Source of the DNA: an uncultured Mailhella sp.
GTDB lineage: Bacteria; Desulfobacterota; Desulfovibrionia; Desulfovibrionales; Desulfovibrionaceae
Length of the DNA: 64,000 bases
Direction: 5' to 3'
Assembly (NCBI RefSeq): GCF_963931295.1
Contig: NZ_OZ007001.1
Span: forward strand, 2,993,001-3,057,000
Shown here one piece after another: positions 24,791 to 33,177 of the stretch (its first letter is position 1; each line of letters starts with the position of its first letter). The notes beneath the pieces are model-generated. The model ran no database searches, was not told the origin of the DNA, and saw only the letters and a program-made list of their open reading frames with translations. The translations under genes and the position numbers were made by a program.

Positions 24791-25917
24791 CGAACAGCCG
24801 GAATCTGCTGATAGATTTCATCAACGGCGGCGAGAATGTCCAGAGGGGGATTCCAGCCTATGCGCATGGCTGTTTTCAGATTGATGGCAAGTCCCAGTTC
24901 CGGCTCAAAAATCTGATTGACTTCACGAGGTTTCTTGCCGTGAACCACGGCGGCGATGGCTTCGGCCTCAAACTGTCCGATGTCGGCAAAGCTGGCCTGA
25001 GCCAGACTCATGAGTACGCCGTATTCCACAAGCTGCGGACCGGCCTGCGCAAAGGACGGAAGTCCGGCTTCAATAATGGGCTCCATGAGTTCGGGAATCT
25101 TTTCCACGGGCGTCGAAGTGTAGGTGAGATAAATGGCGTCGGATTCTTTGGAAAGTTCTTCCACGCATTGCTTGAGATTGCGGAATGCCTGATCGGCGTC
25201 GGGCAGATCAAGCGGCGCGGAACGGAGCACCAGTTCTATGCCCAGCTCGGCGGCCGTCTTTTCGATTTCTTCCATGGCGGCGGTGTTGCGGCCTTCCGGA
25301 GTGTCTTCAAAAGGCACGCCCAGCTTCTTGAAGTGGAAGATTTCGTGGAACATGGAAATCTGACGGCGGAAGCGTCCGGGTTCGAGCTGGGCATGCACGT
25401 TGTCTTTGCCGGAATCGTCGGCGGACTTCACAATTCCCGCGGTCACGGCGTCAGTCACGCTCATGGAGAAGACCGGAACGCCCAAATCTTCCGAGCTCAT
25501 GTCGAGCCCGCTCCACGTGCCCATGGCAATGATCATGTCCACGTCCTTGCGGTTGCGCACGCGGTCGATGATGGCTTCCTTCATATGCTGACGGGCCGAG
25601 GCGTCCCAGTCGGCGGAGTAGTGCCCGTCGCGGAGAAAGCGAATGCGTCCCCGGGCGTTGTCGGCCAGCCACAGCCACATATCGGTGGTAGATTCCGTAT
25701 TTTCCGGCACGGCAACCTGACCGTTGTCGATGAGTCCCAGCTTTTGCAGACCTCGGGCCGTCTGGGCGAGCGTCTGCTGATAGTTGGAGAAGGGGCCGCC
25801 TTCCACGTAGATGACCCGCCATGTTTTTTCCTGCGCCCGGGCTTCTCCGCCCACGGTGAGAAAAATAATGACAAAAATAAGCAGCAAAAAGCGGAGGGTA
25901 CGGAAAGATGCAGTCAT
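24787..25917 (-). CDS. ABC-type periplasmic substrate-binding protein (PF04392-like)
   Basis: A 376-residue protein with a Sec signal peptide (LLLIFVIIFLTVGGEARAQ) and a two-lobe periplasmic binding fold of the ABC_sub_bind type (VDMIIAMGTWSGLDM, VPVFSMSVTDAVTAGIVKSA, DAIYLTYTST). Proteins of this family often bind aromatic or amino-acid-like ligands. No ABC permease or ATPase gene is present; the next gene is instead the sensor-MFS fusion. It may therefore present ligand to that protein. The ATG at 25917 is chosen to place the signal peptide at the N-terminus. Confidence 0.8.
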   Translation of the reverse strand: MTASFRTLRFLLLIFVIIFLTVGGEARAQEKTWRVIYVEGGPFSNYQQTLAQTARGLQKLGLIDNGQVAVPENTESTTDMWLWLADNARGRIRFLRDGHYSADWDASARQHMKEAIIDRVRNRKDVDMIIAMGTWSGLDMSSEDLGVPVFSMSVTDAVTAGIVKSADDSGKDNVHAQLEPGRFRRQISMFHEIFHFKKLGVPFEDTPEGRNTAAMEEIEKTAAELGIELVLRSAPLDLPDADQAFRNLKQCVEELSKESDAIYLTYTSTPVEKIPELMEPIIEAGLPSFAQAGPQLVEYGVLMSLAQASFADIGQFEAEAIAAVVHGKKPREVNQIFEPELGLAINLKTAMRIGWNPPLDILAAVDEIYQQIPAVR

Positions 25918-26484
25918 GATGCGACCTCGTGAAAGATGGGGAGAATATACGCAATCCGTTCGCAAAATACAATGTTTCCCGCAGGGGAAAAGCTCGGAAA
26001 ACGTTGGTGCGCCTGTCGGAAATGAAAAAGTCCGTTGTCTTCTGAGGGGAAAATATCATGTGCTGTGATATTTCAGGAAGACTTCACGCCAGAAACGGCT
26101 CGGATTTCGGCAATTTTTTATGCTCTCCTGTGACTAAAGGATTTGTATCCGATAGTTCTGAGCGATACGATCACAGAGACGTGGAAAATTTTTAGCATGT
26201 CATGGACCAGAGCGAAGATACTGACACGGTGAGAACTATTCGGTATGCCGAGACTGTTAGAGAAGGCAGATTAGGAGGAGGGAAAGGTCCGAGTGTGGCG
26301 AGGAGGTCGCCGAGAGAGTGCGTATGTTTCCGGGGATTATGCTGGACGGAGGATGGCCTTTTCGGCAAGGGACAAGGTCAGAGAGTGCGTTTCGGGCGTT
26401 GCGGAAAAGGCCCCCAACCGTTTTTCCAGGGCGCAATTCCCTTTTTTCAGACAGGACTGACTTTTCCGCAGACACCGGGGCTGA
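25918..26484. other. 567-base intergenic gap
   Basis: This gap separates the binding-protein gene from the left tRNA repeat. It contains an A/T-rich inverted repeat near 26,047-26,073 (arms GAAAATATCA and TGATATTTC), possibly regulatory. Open frames here have no recognisable protein features. I see no gene. Confidence 0.35.
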
Positions 26485-26630
26485 CGAACAAGAGAACGCA
26501 GAAAAAGACAAACAGGGCAAGATACGCCCGCGCGAGCAAGGAACGAGATGACGCTGAGAATCCCCTGCGGCACGAGAAAAGACAGCACGGCGGAAAGAGA
26601 GGCCTGGGGCGGAAAAAATTTAACAGAAAA

Positions 26631-26659
26631 GGGAGCCGTGACTCACCATCACAGCTCCC
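26631..26659 (-). terminator. Terminator of left tRNA-Thr/Pro operon
   Basis: GGGAGCTGTGA pairs with TCACGGCTCCC, and TTTTCT follows on the minus strand, directly after tRNA-Pro. Confidence 0.8.
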
Positions 26660-26670
26660 TGAAATTCTGG

Positions 26671-26744
26671 TCGGGATGACTAGATTTGAACTAGCGACCC
26701 CTTGAACCCCATTCAAGTGCGCTCCCAGACTGCGCTACATCCCG
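26671..26744 (-). tRNA. tRNA-Pro (anticodon GGG), left copy
   Basis: The 74-nt cloverleaf has acceptor stem CGGGATG/CATCCCG, anticodon stem CTTGA/TCAAG with loop ATGGGGT (GGG), and T-arm GCTAG-TTCAAAT-CTAGT. CCA is not encoded. Identical to the copy at 54,312. Confidence 0.95.
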
Positions 26745-26772
26745 ACTCTAGCACCGAGTATGAGAAGAATGG

Positions 26773-26845
<73 letters not shown>

Positions 26846-26868
26846 ATTTCGTCTCTCGGCGAGGTGTG

Positions 26869-26897
26869 TAATTAGCAGGATGAGGGGTGTCTGTCAA
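26869..26897 (-). promoter_or_regulatory. Sigma-70 promoter of left tRNA operon
   Basis: TTGACA and TAATTA are separated by 17 bases, directly upstream of tRNA-Thr. Confidence 0.7.
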
Positions 26898-27023
26898 GCT
26901 TTCGGGGTAAAAATTTTTTCGCCGGAGATCTGCAAGCGCAAATGTAAGCGAAAAGACAAGTATAATTTACTGATTTTTATAACTATTCATAGAAGATAAT
27001 TTTTTGGTGCAAAAGCTGATTTA

Positions 27024-27046
27024 ATTGAAATTGACTTTCATTTTCA
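27024..27046 (+). promoter_or_regulatory. Possible Fur-box-like operator
   Basis: ATTGAAATTGACTTTCATTT continuing into TCA is a near-palindrome resembling Fur-type boxes (GAAAATGA/TCATTTTC). It lies about 100 bases before the STAS-like gene in an A/T-rich stretch. Resemblance only. Confidence 0.35.
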
Positions 27047-27141
27047 AAATAGATAAATATCGACCACGGCAGACGAAAAGGGCGGAGAAAGTTGAACGCC
27101 CCTATGATCCCCAGCATAAGAATTCAAGGAGAAAACGGAAG

Positions 27142-27561
27142 ATGGAATTTCAGATGCGTTTTCGGCACAGTCACGGAAATCTTCACATTGAAACCATGGG
27201 TGGTTTTGACGAAAGCGCGGCGGAAAAACTGCTCCAGCTGGTCCGTCGCGAATGTCCTGTCGGCGGACGTATTTTTATTGACACTACCGGAGTGGACAGC
27301 GTTCATCCTTCCGGGAGACATGCGCTGAATGTCGGCCTCGGCGTGACGCTGGTGCCGCCTTCATCATTGTTTTTTAAGGGAGAGAAAGGATTTCAGATGG
27401 CTCCGGACGGAAGTCGCGTGCTTGTCGTGAATCCGGAACTTATGAAAAAGCGGACAGGGGCGGAGGCAGAAAGCTCGACACGCCAGAAAAAGCATAAGTG
27501 CTGTGGAAACTGTGAGCATTGTACTTGTCGTCATCATAAGCATGGTGGTGAAGAAGTGTGA
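27142..27561 (+). CDS. STAS-like protein with Cys/His-rich tail
   Basis: A 139-residue protein. Residues ~9-95 fit a STAS-like alpha/beta pattern (GNLHIETMGGFDESAAEKLL, then RIFIDTTGVDSVHPSGRHAL). The last 25 residues are KKHKCCGNCEHCTCRHHKHG, a likely metal-binding tail with five Cys and several His. The ATG at 27142 follows AAGGAG; an ATG at 27025 in the same frame would add a basic stretch lacking domain character. A possible Fur-like site upstream and the Cys/His tail suggest metal-linked function. It stands alone between the tRNA operon and the island boundary. Confidence 0.65.
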   Translation: MEFQMRFRHSHGNLHIETMGGFDESAAEKLLQLVRRECPVGGRIFIDTTGVDSVHPSGRHALNVGLGVTLVPPSSLFFKGEKGFQMAPDGSRVLVVNPELMKKRTGAEAESSTRQKKHKCCGNCEHCTCRHHKHGGEEV

Positions 27562-27672
27562 TTTCGTAGAAAATAATAATGACAATATTATTGAAATATA
27601 ATATATTTTAGTAATTATGCAATAAATTTAGTTAATAAAAGTGTGAATTGATCAGCTTCAGAAACGATTAAA

Positions 27673-27699
27673 GGGATACCTGCAAAAAGCAGATATCCC
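27673..27699 (-). terminator. Hairpin beyond the displaced tRNA-Arg 3' end
   Basis: GGGATATCTGC and GCAGGTATCCC pair around TTTTT; on the minus strand TTTAAT follows. It lies just beyond the tRNA-Arg 3' fragment and is probably the terminator of the tRNA gene before island insertion. Confidence 0.55.
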
Positions 27700-27710
27700 A
27701 TTGATTTCGT

Positions 27711-27750
27711 TGGTGCGCCTAGCAGGCTTCGAACCTGCGACCCGCTGCTT
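27711..27750 (-). repeat. tRNA-Arg 3'-end fragment: far attachment site of the island
   Basis: These 40 bases repeat 50,082-50,121 (the 3' end of tRNA-Arg, including encoded CCA) in the same orientation with two mismatches. Only the 3' half of the tRNA is present. An integrase remnant starts about 150 bases inward. This is the classical product of integration into a tRNA 3' end. Confidence 0.85.
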
Positions 27751-27903
27751 GGACGTCCTGCGTCCGTATTTTTTACTATTTTTCATATTTTTTTTATTGT
27801 ATTTTTAGATGGCTATAACTGTCATATCTTGCCTCATTTTTTCAAGCTCTGGCATTATTTTGGCTGTCCAGCTTGGAAATAGGGTTGGAAAATGGAGGGG
27901 CGT

Positions 27904-29041
27904 ATGGCGAAGCGAATCAAGGTCAATAAATATCCCGGAGTGTATCATCGAGAGGAAGCACGAATCTCTGGAAAGAGGATCAAGAAGGTATACTATAGTG
28001 TTTTCAAAAAAGACGGCGTAACCCGGGAGGAGAAGGTCGGGCGGCAATACGCAGACAACATGATTCCTGCCAAAGCCTCTCACATCCGCAGCGAGAGGAT
28101 TGAGAACAAGCGGAAGTCTCCCAAGGAAATCCGACTGGAAAGAAAGCAGCAAAAAGCGAACAGCCGAGTCACGCTGGAATTTTTATACGAAGAGTACAAG
28201 AAGATGTTTCCTGATAAAAAGAATCTGGGAACGCTTGATGGCTTCATGCGAAACCATCTGAATTAAGATAAAGACTCTGGATGTTGTCGATATAACGACC
28301 AGACATGTGGAGGATGTGAAAGAGCTGGCGTATAGGAATAACTTTTCTGATCAGGTCTTTTACCATATTCTTGCGCTGATAAAGCTGTTGGTGAATTTTG
28401 GTGAAAAGTATGGCTATGCCGCAAAACCGGAGAGCAGCCAGCTCGGATTCAATATGCTCCGAGTGGATAACAAAAAGACTGAAAATATGACGGATGCACA
28501 GTTGGCTGCATATTTGAAAGCCCTGGATGAGGAAACAGGTCAAAATGCAGCCAACTGCTTGCGACTGGCCTTGTATACCGGAATGAGAAGGACAGCTCTT
28601 TTCAATCTGAAGTGGTCGGATATCGATTTTGAGTCCGGTATGATAACGCTGCGGGGAGAGGTGGCCAAGAAAGGGAAAACGGATGTTATGCCGTTGCCTC
28701 AAGCAGCAAGAAAACTTTTACTGTCCGAATCGTCGTATACAAAGAGCAAAGAATAGGTATCTCCTGGGATAGATGGTGGCACGTAAAGAAATGCTCCGGG
28801 TAGTCCAAAGAGTACGGGAGGAAGCTGGTCTTCCAAAGGACTTCAGGCCTATGCATGGGGTAGTCATACTTTTGCATCCAAGTTGATTTCTTCTGGAAAA
28901 ATTGGATTAGATACCTTGCAGAAATTGTTGTCTCATGAGAATCCAAGTATGACAAACCGATATGCTTATTTAGAAGATGAGGCGATGAAACGGACGGCCA
29001 GTATTTTCGATGAAATCTTTGTAAAGGATAGAAATATATAA
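27904..29041 (+). pseudogene. Decayed tyrosine-recombinase integrase
   Basis: Three pieces in different frames make one phage-type integrase. An N-terminal arm (MAKRIKVNKYPGVYHRE) runs to a frameshift near 28,262. The core-binding domain and box I (LYTGMRRTALFNLKWSDIDF) run to a stop near 28,756. The C-terminal part (LISSGKIGLDTLQKLLSHEN, then SMTNRYAYLEDEAM with the Tyr) lies in a third frame up to 29,041. The box II HxLR is degraded to WGSHTF, losing the Arg. It sits next to the tRNA-Arg attachment fragment, so it was probably the island's integrase. Confidence 0.85.
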
Positions 29042-29131
29042 GTACCAGAGAGCGTAAATATCCAGAGACTAATAGGATAAATATTGAAAGAATATTTCAG
29101 AATGAGATATGATTCCTCACCCCCCCCAAAA

Positions 29132-29165
29132 AAAAAGCCCCGTCCATGCAAGATGAACAGGGCCT
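29132..29165 (-). terminator. Rho-independent terminator, minus strand
   Basis: GCCCTGTTCAT and ATGGACGGGGC pair around CTTGC and are followed by a run of nine T on the minus strand. It lies just after the small phage-like pseudogene. Confidence 0.85.
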
Positions 29166-29185
29166 GCTGGAAATATTGTTCTGTT

Positions 29186-29560
29186 TCAGTCGTGGGGTCG
29201 CGTATGATTATGCTTCTGCTGATGCCAAGGTTTAAAAGGGGGATCCCGGAAGCTGCCCCTTGTGTCGATCTCGTCCAGCTCTTCCCCGATGTGAATGAAC
29301 AGAAAGTCGCTCCAGTCGAGTTCAGCCAGCAGTTTTTCGACAAAGCCCACGTCAGGAAATTCTTCGTACCATTTCACATAGTCCCATAAATAGATTTCAG
29401 AACCTGAGTCAGAGGCTTCAAGGTGCTTGTCCGCTTAGGTAAAGAGGTCCGTAATAACATAAAACGCCTCAGACTTTTTATCCAAGACGTTCAGTTGCTG
29501 GTGCAATGTCTGTACGGCTGACTGAGTAAGAGCCAGTCCAATATCAGACCTGTAACCCAC
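29186..29560 (-). pseudogene. Small phage-like gene with one in-frame stop
   Basis: A 125-codon frame starting with GTG (CAGGAG upstream) reads MGYRSDIGLALTQSAVQTLH through VITDLFT, meets a single TAA, and continues in the same frame as ADKHLEASDSGSEIYLWDYV to the stop at 29,186. Apart from this nonsense codon the frame is intact, suggesting a recent mutation. The product looks like a small phage-encoded protein of unknown function. The downstream terminator is intact. Confidence 0.6.
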
Positions 29561-29964
29561 GATTTTCTCCTGTTTATGGTAGTGACTATGAAAAGCCGTG
29601 TGGAAGGTGCGCATATTTTTTCATGACGAGCCAAAAGAGCGGGAACATCGACCTCATCCCTTCCGCCGTCATGGAAAAGTTCGATAAGCTCTCCCGAAAG
29701 AGTGTCCTTGCTGAGTGGGCGTCTGCCGGGTATTTCCGAGGCGTTGAACCGCTACCAGCCTGAATCCACCTGTCCTTGGTGTCGGAAGTATGGATACACC
29801 AGCTTTTCATGGCTAATTCTTTTTCCCGAACTTTTTTATCCAAACTTGTACGCTCCGATTTCCAAGCTGAGTCTGAGTGTTCCTGTTTGCGTATAATGCT
29901 AGGCCATAAGTAAGAATTTCAAGTAATTTCTGACCACGAGTATCAGGTTCCATATTTGTTCTCC
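29561..29964 (-). pseudogene. Unidentified decayed coding remnants
   Basis: The minus strand contains a stretch with protein-like character (RFNASEIPGRRPLSKDT, then ELIELFHDGGRDEVDV, up to PALLARHEKICAPS), preceded in the same frame by a TAG and other stops. No complete gene can be drawn. It is probably another phage gene from the same operon as the flanking remnants. Confidence 0.35.
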
Positions 29965-30003
29965 CATAAAAGAAGAGCTGCCCCGGTGGAGGACAGCTCT
30001 TTT
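29965..30003 (-). terminator. Rho-independent terminator after erf remnant
   Basis: AAGAGCTGTCC and GGGGCAGCTCTT form a stem on the minus strand followed by CTTTTAT. Confidence 0.7.
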
Positions 30004-30021
30004 GGCAAGTCGAAAGAAAAA

Positions 30022-30768
30022 TTATGCAGCGTCATCGTATTTCCACCAAACGCTTTGCTGCGAATCCCAGCTGAAGCCGGAGCCCCCTGATCAGCTACTT
30101 TTTCTCCAGAGTTTTCCAGATGTCACAATACACCTTCTTCCGGCCTCAGGCTGAACCGTCCTGACGCTCACACCGTTGATTTTGGGCAGATTTTGATGAA
30201 GCGATACAGGGCAATTCGAGGTGCCTAAAATTTTGTTCGTGGGTGAAAAGTTTTCTGAAGTATCTTTTGGCCTCTGTGGGGATTTTACAGGCCTTATTCG
30301 CGTTTTGACCTGTTTTGAGAAATTGAGGCTGTATTTTCATCATTTTCCTTCTCGATACCGAGGATGGCGCACAGAGAATACCTCCGAGCATAGGTGATGA
30401 CGCTGCCCATTCCCTGTGGATTGTTTTTCGGCAGCGGAATGATGGCGACACTCGATATCCACTGACCGGACTCAGCGTGGATGAGATGCGTTTCCAAGCG
30501 ATATGTCCAGCTCCTAATTCAACATGATCAGGGCAGGGGTATGGTGTGTGACCTTGAGCGGAAAGAAGGCTGCGGCAGGATCCCATGACAGAGTTGAGGG
30601 TGCGTATTCATTGCAGATAAAGGGATTCTTGGCGTCCTTGATGGCAGGTTGAAGTTGCTGTTGGACGATGAGCATAGCCTGAACAAGTTTTGTGATGTCA
30701 GGGGATTGGAGAATAAAGCCTCCAGAATAACCAAAAATAGAGGATTCGGCAGAGCAGGAACTTATCAT
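30022..30768 (-). pseudogene. ERF-family single-strand annealing protein, frameshifted
   Basis: Fragments of one ERF-type phage recombinase lie in several frames. The N-terminal piece has ITKLVQAMLIVQQQLQPAIK and DAKNPFICNEYA; the central piece has HAESGQWISSVAIIPLPKNN and MGSVITYARRYSLCAILGIE, the family's signature, then KENDEN. A likely C-terminus, GFSWDSQQSVWWKYDDAA, is in a third frame ending at 30,022. ERF proteins pair single-stranded DNA during phage recombination. At least two frameshifts make it non-functional. Confidence 0.75.
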
Positions 30769-30956
30769 GAACTGCTTTCTTAATATGATATCTATCTGTT
30801 TTTATATGATTTACGTTCTATAGACGCCGTTTTTCAAGAGAGTCTGATTAAGGGCATTTTTGTGGCCTTAATGACAAGCGGGAAGAAAAAATATTTTCTT
30901 GCAGCTTGGTTTTGGGTCAATGGAAAAGTGACGGTAATATTTTATCTATATTGTCG

Positions 30957-30978
30957 AAAAAGTGTACTTTTTTGACGC
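30957..30978. repeat. Palindromic motif, copy 1
   Basis: AAAAAGTGTACTTTTT followed by TTGACGC. The 16-base palindrome-like core is the exact reverse complement of copy 2's core, while the TTGACGC tail is kept in the same direction. Confidence 0.7.
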
Positions 30979-31076
30979 ATATGATACTGTCAGTTTCTTT
31001 TTCAGACCTATAGCAGGGAACATTCGAAAATTCCAGCAAAAAAATAATGTCAATTTTTATCCGTCCCCCGCCAGCC

Positions 31077-31098
31077 AAAAAGTACACTTTTTTGACGC
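31077..31098. repeat. Palindromic motif, copy 2
   Basis: AAAAAGTACACTTTTT followed by TTGACGC, 120 bases from copy 1 and just before the recombinase-like start codon. A paired operator or recombination core are both possible. Confidence 0.7.
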
Positions 31099-31117
31099 TT
31101 CGATGAAGGATTTGCGC

Positions 31118-32017
31118 ATGGCAGGGGAGAAACATAGCACCATCACCAGTTATGTGAGTGATATCAATAAGCTGAGTCTGTTCGAGGATTTCGTCAGGAG
31201 CAAGTATCTTCCCTACGTACAGAAAAATAAACGGAGCTGGAAGACTGACGAACGGTATCTGAAGCGACATATTCTGCCATATCTTGGAGACTTTCCTTTG
31301 GCACAAATTTCCGAAGAAAAGCTCAGAGAATGGCTCTCTGCTCTGGAAAACAACGGACTGGCCTCCAGCTCACGTTATCGCCTGTTTTGTCTGGTTAAAT
31401 ATATTTTGAACCTTGCCGTACGATGGAAGGTAATTCCCGGCAATACCGGTTTTCGGAACGTTCAGTGTCAGTGCAGGCCCTCGCTACGCACTGAAATGCT
31501 GAGCGCAGAAGAAAAGCAGAGATTGCTAGAGTTTCTCAAAAAGCACTCTGCCAATGCATCCGCCCGTGCCATTCATCTGCTGCTGCTGACCGGAGCGTCC
31601 AAGTCGGAAATTCTATATGCTCGCTGGAGTGATGTGAATTTTGGTCAACGCACGCTCGTTACAAGACGTACACCTTCTGGAGAAAAGCACCATATTTATT
31701 TGAGTGACGATGCCATTACCCTTATTAAAACTTTTCCCCGTCGTGCTGGAGTTCCCTGGATGTTTTTCCGTGCGAAAAACGGTAATCGGGTAGTATCGCT
31801 GTTTTCTTTCTGGAACAAGCTGAGGAATGCCCTTGGCAGACCTACTCTGCGTCTGAATGATCTTCGTCATGCATTTGTATACTCGCTTATACAAGAAGGA
31901 GCGAGCTACAAGGAAGTGCGAACCAGACTCGGTCATTACTCGGTCGAGGTCTTTCAACTTCAATCGGAGCTACTGGAGCAGCGGGCCGGACTCATTGCTG
32001 GAGGTTTTCGTGCGTAG
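31118..32017 (+). CDS. Tyrosine-recombinase-like protein lacking catalytic residues
   Basis: An uninterrupted 299-residue protein with a SAM-like core-binding domain (DFVRSKYLPYVQKNKRSWKT) and a catalytic-domain fold. In box I the Arg of TGARxSE is Ser (TGASKSEIL, Ser161). The beta-hairpin Lys position reads TPSG. The box II His is Asn (LNDLRH, Asn247). The nucleophilic Tyr region reads VFQLQSEL with no Tyr. The fold is kept but catalysis should be lost. AAGGA precedes the ATG at 31118; ATG 31103 is an alternative. It directly precedes the capsule operon, so a regulatory DNA-binding role is plausible. Confidence 0.75.
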   Translation: MAGEKHSTITSYVSDINKLSLFEDFVRSKYLPYVQKNKRSWKTDERYLKRHILPYLGDFPLAQISEEKLREWLSALENNGLASSSRYRLFCLVKYILNLAVRWKVIPGNTGFRNVQCQCRPSLRTEMLSAEEKQRLLEFLKKHSANASARAIHLLLLTGASKSEILYARWSDVNFGQRTLVTRRTPSGEKHHIYLSDDAITLIKTFPRRAGVPWMFFRAKNGNRVVSLFSFWNKLRNALGRPTLRLNDLRHAFVYSLIQEGASYKEVRTRLGHYSVEVFQLQSELLEQRAGLIAGGFRA

Positions 32018-32405
32018 CCCTGTTTTTTATATAAGACAGCTTTGCAATAGATATAATCTGTCAGACAAAAGCAGACTTTTGCTCAGTATAGCACTTGTGA
32101 GTCTTTGCGCCTGTACACCGCAGCAGCGGACCGTTGCTTCAGTGGAAGAGAGGGCGGCAGCGCCCGCAGGAGATCCTTTCGCTGTAGCCGTTTCCCGCAT
32201 GATGCCTGGTCAGCAGGAAGTCATGTCCACTCCCTACGGTGCCGATTCTCTGGTCACGCTGGAAAACTCCTATACTTCAGGGCTCGGCCTTTCCTGCCGC
32301 AAGGCGCAGGTGACGGCAGGTGGCTTGTCTCATCGTCTGGCCATCTGCCGCGACGACTCGGGCTGGTATGTTTCCGACCCCATCTTTGAACAATCTCAGA
32401 GATAA
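32011..32405 (+). CDS. Small predicted lipoprotein at head of capsule operon
   Basis: A 131-residue protein starting with GTG at 32011 (GGAGG six bases upstream, overlapping the end of the recombinase-like gene). A hydrophobic segment, RLLLSIALVSLCACTPQQ, contains a lipobox-like LCAC, predicting a lipidated cysteine after a fairly long n-region. The mature part has two more Cys and a pattern (LSCRKAQV ... LAICRDDSGWYV) suggesting a small beta domain. It lies just before kpsM and is presumably cotranscribed. Function unknown; an envelope accessory to capsule export is likely. Confidence 0.6.
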
Positions 32406-32409
32406 GGCC

Positions 32410-33177
32410 ATGGACAACGCAGTCATCGTGCAGGGCCGCGTCATCTACGCTCTGATGATGCGAGAGGTACATACCATTTACGGTACGTCGCGCCTCGGTT
32501 ATCTGTGGGCGCTTTTTGATACCGTCATGGGCATTGTCATTTTCTGGGCGTTGCGTGCTTCAGCCGGATTTCATCCCCCCCATGGCATGCCTGTGCTTTT
32601 TTTTCTATTGGCGGGATTCGGCCTTTTCTCCATCTTTCGAGGAATGGTGAGCAAATGTATGAGCGCCGTTGCTGGTAATAAGGCCCTTTTGACCTTTCCC
32701 CAGGTTACACCGCTGGATCTTATGATAGGCAGAATGGTTGTTCTATGGGGCAAGGAAATTGTCTCTGCTCTCATTCTTATTGTCATAGCAGCATGCTTCA
32801 ACGTGTATATTTATCTCAATAATTTTGCTATACTATTGTTTACTATTCTTATTACACCACTTCTTGGTCTTGGAGTCGGCCTTATATGTCATGCTTTAAA
32901 TGTTCTTTTTCCTATAACTGAAAAAATAGTTTCCATTATTTTACGTATTATGTTTTTTACATCTGGAGTATTTTTTTCCATTTCAAAATTTCCATCATAT
33001 GTCATGGATTATGTGTGGTGGAATCCTATGCTGCAACTTATTGAAATGTGCAGAATGAGTATTTCACAAGGGTACAGAGCCATGCCGTACAGCATGTGTT
33101 ATCTTACATCAATTACTGTAGTATCTCTATGTTTTGGATTGTTGTTTGAGCGTTATGTCCGGCGGAAACTGCCATGA
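32410..33177 (+). CDS. kpsM: Capsule ABC exporter permease KpsM
   Basis: A 255-residue ABC-2-type permease with six hydrophobic segments and the N-terminal cytoplasmic motif REVHTIYGTSRLGYLWAL typical of polysaccharide exporters. With KpsT it moves lipid-linked capsule across the inner membrane. The ATG at 32410 gives the usual length; the stop overlaps the kpsT start. Confidence 0.93.
   Translation: MDNAVIVQGRVIYALMMREVHTIYGTSRLGYLWALFDTVMGIVIFWALRASAGFHPPHGMPVLFFLLAGFGLFSIFRGMVSKCMSAVAGNKALLTFPQVTPLDLMIGRMVVLWGKEIVSALILIVIAACFNVYIYLNNFAILLFTILITPLLGLGVGLICHALNVLFPITEKIVSIILRIMFFTSGVFFSISKFPSYVMDYVWWNPMLQLIEMCRMSISQGYRAMPYSMCYLTSITVVSLCFGLLFERYVRRKLP

Larger units (their letters stand above)
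30769..31117. other. Intergenic region upstream of the recombinase-like gene
   Basis: An A/T-rich gap holding two related palindromic motifs (30,957 and 31,077). The plus frame is open from 30,962, but the extra N-terminal sequence has no family support. No other gene seen. Confidence 0.4.

Noticed and set aside
26202..26716. Frames running through the left tRNA-Thr/Pro repeat
   Set aside because: They include tRNA sequence translated as protein. The same translated tRNA segment recurs at 54,340, which explains the apparent conservation.
29586..29843. An 85-codon minus-strand frame in the phage remnant region
   Set aside because: Another frame of the same strand has better protein character but contains stops; neither can be called a gene.
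30962..31117. N-terminal extension of the recombinase-like protein from an ATG at 30962
   Set aside because: The extra 52 residues are encoded by A/T-rich DNA containing both palindromic motifs, have no ribosome-binding site and do not fit the family.
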